Assembly (NCBI GenBank): GCA_019420425.1
Contig: JAHZHG010000121.1
Span: 1 to 7,788 of the forward strand
DNA: 7,788 bases
From: Clostridiales bacterium
GTDB taxonomy: Bacteria; Bacillota; Clostridia; Lachnospirales; Lachnospiraceae
Direction: 5' to 3'
Below the pieces are notes generated by a model. It saw nothing but the letters and a program-made list of their open reading frames with translations. It did not search any database and was not told the origin of the DNA. The translations under genes and the position numbers were made by a program. This document shows, in pieces, positions 6,801 through 7,788 of the stretch (positions are counted from its first letter, which is position 1; every line of letters begins with the position of its first letter).

Positions 6801-7606
6801 CCGTTTCCCGGATTGGCAATGACCGAGACAGAAAAAGCGGTAAGATTCATCAACACATCGATCCGTGCCTTTTCCCCGCAAAGAAAATACCGCCGGAAGG
6901 TTTCCTTTACCCCGCCGAAGCCCTCCTCCTCGTCGGGGGCAATCTGGGAGTATACACATAAAGGGACGGCGCCCAGCCTGCGCACCTCATCCATCAGGGC
7001 CTGCACATGGTCTGTGTCGCCTTTCATGTAGGAATTCCAGTGGAACAGAATGCCGATCACCGGCTTATCTGTCTGTTCAAGCGCATTTATATAAACGGTT
7101 TCCTCTTCCTCATCCAGCCCTCTTCCCTGATCGAATATTCCGTGCCACTTTGGCAAATCTGGGGCGGCAAACGGATATTCTCCGCATCGGATTATCCGGG
7201 AGGCTGCATAAAGGAAAAGATTACTCAGATTTTTTTCGTCTCCATTGGCATAGTACCGGGCGATCATCCGGTACTGGTCGGGGCTTAAGTTCATTTTCCC
7301 TGCCATTTCTTTGCTCTCCTCCTCCATGCCTGTGCAGAAAAAGAGCCGCTGGTCTCCCATAAGCGCAAGATACTCAGGGAAATGTTTAAAATTGGTTACT
7401 GTACCGTGCAGGTACAAAATAAGAAAATCCGCCCGGCGCACCTCCTCCAGGCTCTGCAGGCGAAGCTGCTCCTCCTCGTCAAGCAGATCGCTTTCATAAA
7501 CGGAGAGGGGGAATTCTCCGGGATATCGTGTTTCCAGCTTTGCTTTTGTCTCTTTAAACGCGTGAATTGGTTCACTTTTTGTCACAATAACAACTGAACG
7601 CATCAT
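3845..7606 (-). CDS. cobN: CobN-family chelatase large (catalytic) subunit
   Basis: CobN-type subunits bind the tetrapyrrole and insert metal, powered by AAA+/VWA partners; classical CobN inserts cobalt into hydrogenobyrinic acid a,c-diamide in aerobic B12 synthesis. At 1253 residues this is close to classical CobN length. Diagnostic motifs are FHNMPPRNDTIGCASGLDSPESV-type sequence (378-400), HVGTHGSLEWLPG (547-559) and NPGEGTQAKRR (587-597). The Trp-Leu-Pro-Gly and PGEGTQAKRR forms favour CobN over the magnesium chelatase subunit BchH/ChlH. No signal peptide or membrane segment is evident, so it is probably cytoplasmic. The start is supported by AAGGAG 8 nt upstream (GGAG at 7615-7618); a second ATG follows at once. 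It is the first gene of the operon. The substrate is uncertain: anaerobes usually insert cobalt early by CbiK/CbiX, so this enzyme may serve salvage of cobalt-free corrinoids, another tetrapyrrole, or metal removal as proposed for the related HmuS. Confidence 0.88.
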   Translation of the reverse strand: MMRSVVIVTKSEPIHAFKETKAKLETRYPGEFPLSVYESDLLDEEEQLRLQSLEEVRRADFLILYLHGTVTNFKHFPEYLALMGDQRLFFCTGMEEESKEMAGKMNLSPDQYRMIARYYANGDEKNLSNLFLYAASRIIRCGEYPFAAPDLPKWHGIFDQGRGLDEEEETVYINALEQTDKPVIGILFHWNSYMKGDTDHVQALMDEVRRLGAVPLCVYSQIAPDEEEGFGGVKETFRRYFLCGEKARIDVLMNLTAFSVSVIANPGNGSRAQENSVFELLDVPVLQVMTSTYTYEEWKEAPAGIHPQTLPYQVFQPEFDGQIITWPVAYTEKIREDNDVRDRARPIPERVQSACRLAYNWAILSRIPMKDKKIAILFHNMPPRNDTIGCASGLDSPESVYRMVEALKKEGLQLDYDFADGQEIIGRIIDGVTNDGRWSSEEQLLEKSIDRIDRARYGQWFDSFTEKVRQELERDWGKPPGEYMTAGGQVLIPGILNGNLFIGLQPPRVLMEKAEELFHNTEIVCPHQYLAFYRWIEEVFQANAVVHVGTHGSLEWLPGREVGLDNSSYPDVAVGTLPNIYPYIISNPGEGTQAKRRGSCVILDHLIPSFVESGTYDELTDLDGMLKEYYHFMLADKSRVPEIAGRIWKLACDLELNRDLELTEEDAKTDLDGCIDKIHAWTSRIQAHEIKDGLHIYGENPKGDQLRNMIRVLLRVGNGDILSLREALCQAAGVSMDELLENPTHLRADGRTNAMLREELDECGRRLFTEWEKREYRKESIEELIRAEEVLGKGDSGPLRAVLAFAADEVKPRIEGAEKEMDSFLGSFSGHMVPAGQSGCPTRGNVHLLPTGRNFYTIDPSAIPTRTAWATGVRLGGQLLERCMADDGRLPENVAILVYATEAMRTTGDDIAEILYLFGIRPVWLGSSDRVIGMEVIPLEELNRPRIDVTLRITGLMRDTFPNLIERIEDAVNLVAALDEPHEQNYVKKHIETEMAEFMRRGLSREQAFGRASLRIFGDPPGTYGAGVKELVYAKKWDTSEDLGKVFTAWGCHAYGKRLHGEKRYEDFARRLSQTDVSVKNESNIETDMLGSDDFYNYFGGLACAVNTHSGRTKPAYIPNTADEDRPEIASLHEEASKIMRARINNPRWIEGLKRHGYKGALEVSSMVDIVFGWDATTHVIDDWMYKAIADRYAFDEENARWIREVNLYAMQNIAERLLEASARGMWNASAEDLSRLREIYMDVEGDIEGLHE

Positions 7607-7633
7607 GGCCCCGTCTCCTTTTTTGAAAATGGA

Positions 7634-7645
7634 TAGAATTTTCTA
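7634..7645 (-). promoter_or_regulatory. Short dyad upstream of cobN, possible operator or hairpin
   Basis: TAGAA and TTCTA form a 12-base dyad with a 2-base centre, located 28 nt upstream of the cobN ATG. It lies in the only AT-rich stretch between the structured element (ending near 7658) and the ribosome binding site, where an operon promoter would have to sit if the element were an independent RNA. I could not define convincing -35 and -10 boxes around it. It may be chance. Confidence 0.2.
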
Positions 7646-7657
7646 CATCTTGGATTC

Positions 7658-7787
7658 CCGGACGCCGCTATGGCAAGAAGGTTGTCCATCCGTCGCTGAT
7701 GGCAACGCTCCGGCGAACTAGCCGCTAACTGCGACTAAGACGCTCAGGAAAGCCTTCGCGCCTAAGTTTCCGTAAGCGTCGGATTTC
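7658..7787 (-). repeat. Inverted repeat, right arm
   Basis: This is the inverted partner of 337-463. The matching block is 7685-7787, followed by a dissimilar block of 19 bases (7666-7684), then the conserved CCGGACGC (7658-7665, plus strand). The arms face each other across about 7.2 kb containing the whole operon. The match runs to the window edge, so the full repeat is longer than seen here. Confidence 0.9.
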
Positions 7788-7788
7788 A
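7658..7788 (-). ncRNA. Structured RNA element, right copy (5' part outside window)
   Basis: Read on the minus strand this copies the 3' part of the left element. It keeps GACGC/GCGTC (7780-7776 with 7743-7739) and GTCGC/GCGAC (7735-7731 with 7696-7692), the latter fully Watson-Crick where the left copy has two G-U pairs. The 3' strand of the closing helix (7688-7668) differs from the left copy; its 5' partner would lie about 34-55 nt beyond the window end. The element ends about 51 nt before the cobN start on the same strand, so it could be part of the operon's 5' leader or a separate RNA whose 3' end lies there. Confidence 0.6.

Noticed and set aside
7640..7676. Sigma-70 promoter for cobN using TTGCCA as -35
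   Set aside because: No acceptable -10 box lies 16-18 nt downstream, and TTGCCA falls in the variable helix strand of the structured element.

Overview
The window looks like a chromosomal segment of a GC-rich anaerobic Firmicute, perhaps Lachnospiraceae-like. That is an inference from strong GGAG-type ribosome binding sites and general gene style; no taxonomic marker is present. It holds one three-gene operon on the minus strand, flanked on both sides by copies of a structured, non-coding element.

Operon (transcribed right to left, 7606 to 475): (1) a 1253-residue CobN-family large chelatase subunit; (2) a 674-residue fused AAA+/VWA chelatase motor, combining ChlI/CobS-type and ChlD/CobT-type domains; (3) a CbiZ-family adenosylcobinamide amidohydrolase with an unexplained C-terminal extension. 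Genes 1 and 2 should form one ATP-driven metal chelatase acting on a tetrapyrrole. CbiZ ties the operon to salvage or remodelling of corrinoids (B12-like cofactors). I see no canonical cobalamin riboswitch. Instead, the 194-base gap before cbiZ can fold into a long bulged stem capped by two hairpins, just upstream of the cbiZ ribosome binding site.

Flanks: bases 1-463 contain no credible gene. On the plus strand they form a modular structured RNA candidate. It has two tandem copies of a domain of about 110 nt (60-170 and 179-285), followed by a core of about 130 nt (303-434) closed by a 23-bp helix (280-302 with 435-457). A second copy of the core's 3' part lies at the right edge (7658-7787) in inverted orientation, about 91% identical over 103 nt and cut by the window end. 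Both copies therefore point inward at the operon. Differences between copies preserve pairing, often as G-U, in a way that fits RNA read from these strands. The closing-helix strand, by contrast, is almost entirely different between the copies although the sequence on both sides of it is conserved.

The paired RNA element is the best candidate here for something undescribed. I could not assign it to a known RNA family from memory. It may be a mobile or repeated large RNA that happens to flank the operon, or the right copy may act as a 5' leader for cobN.
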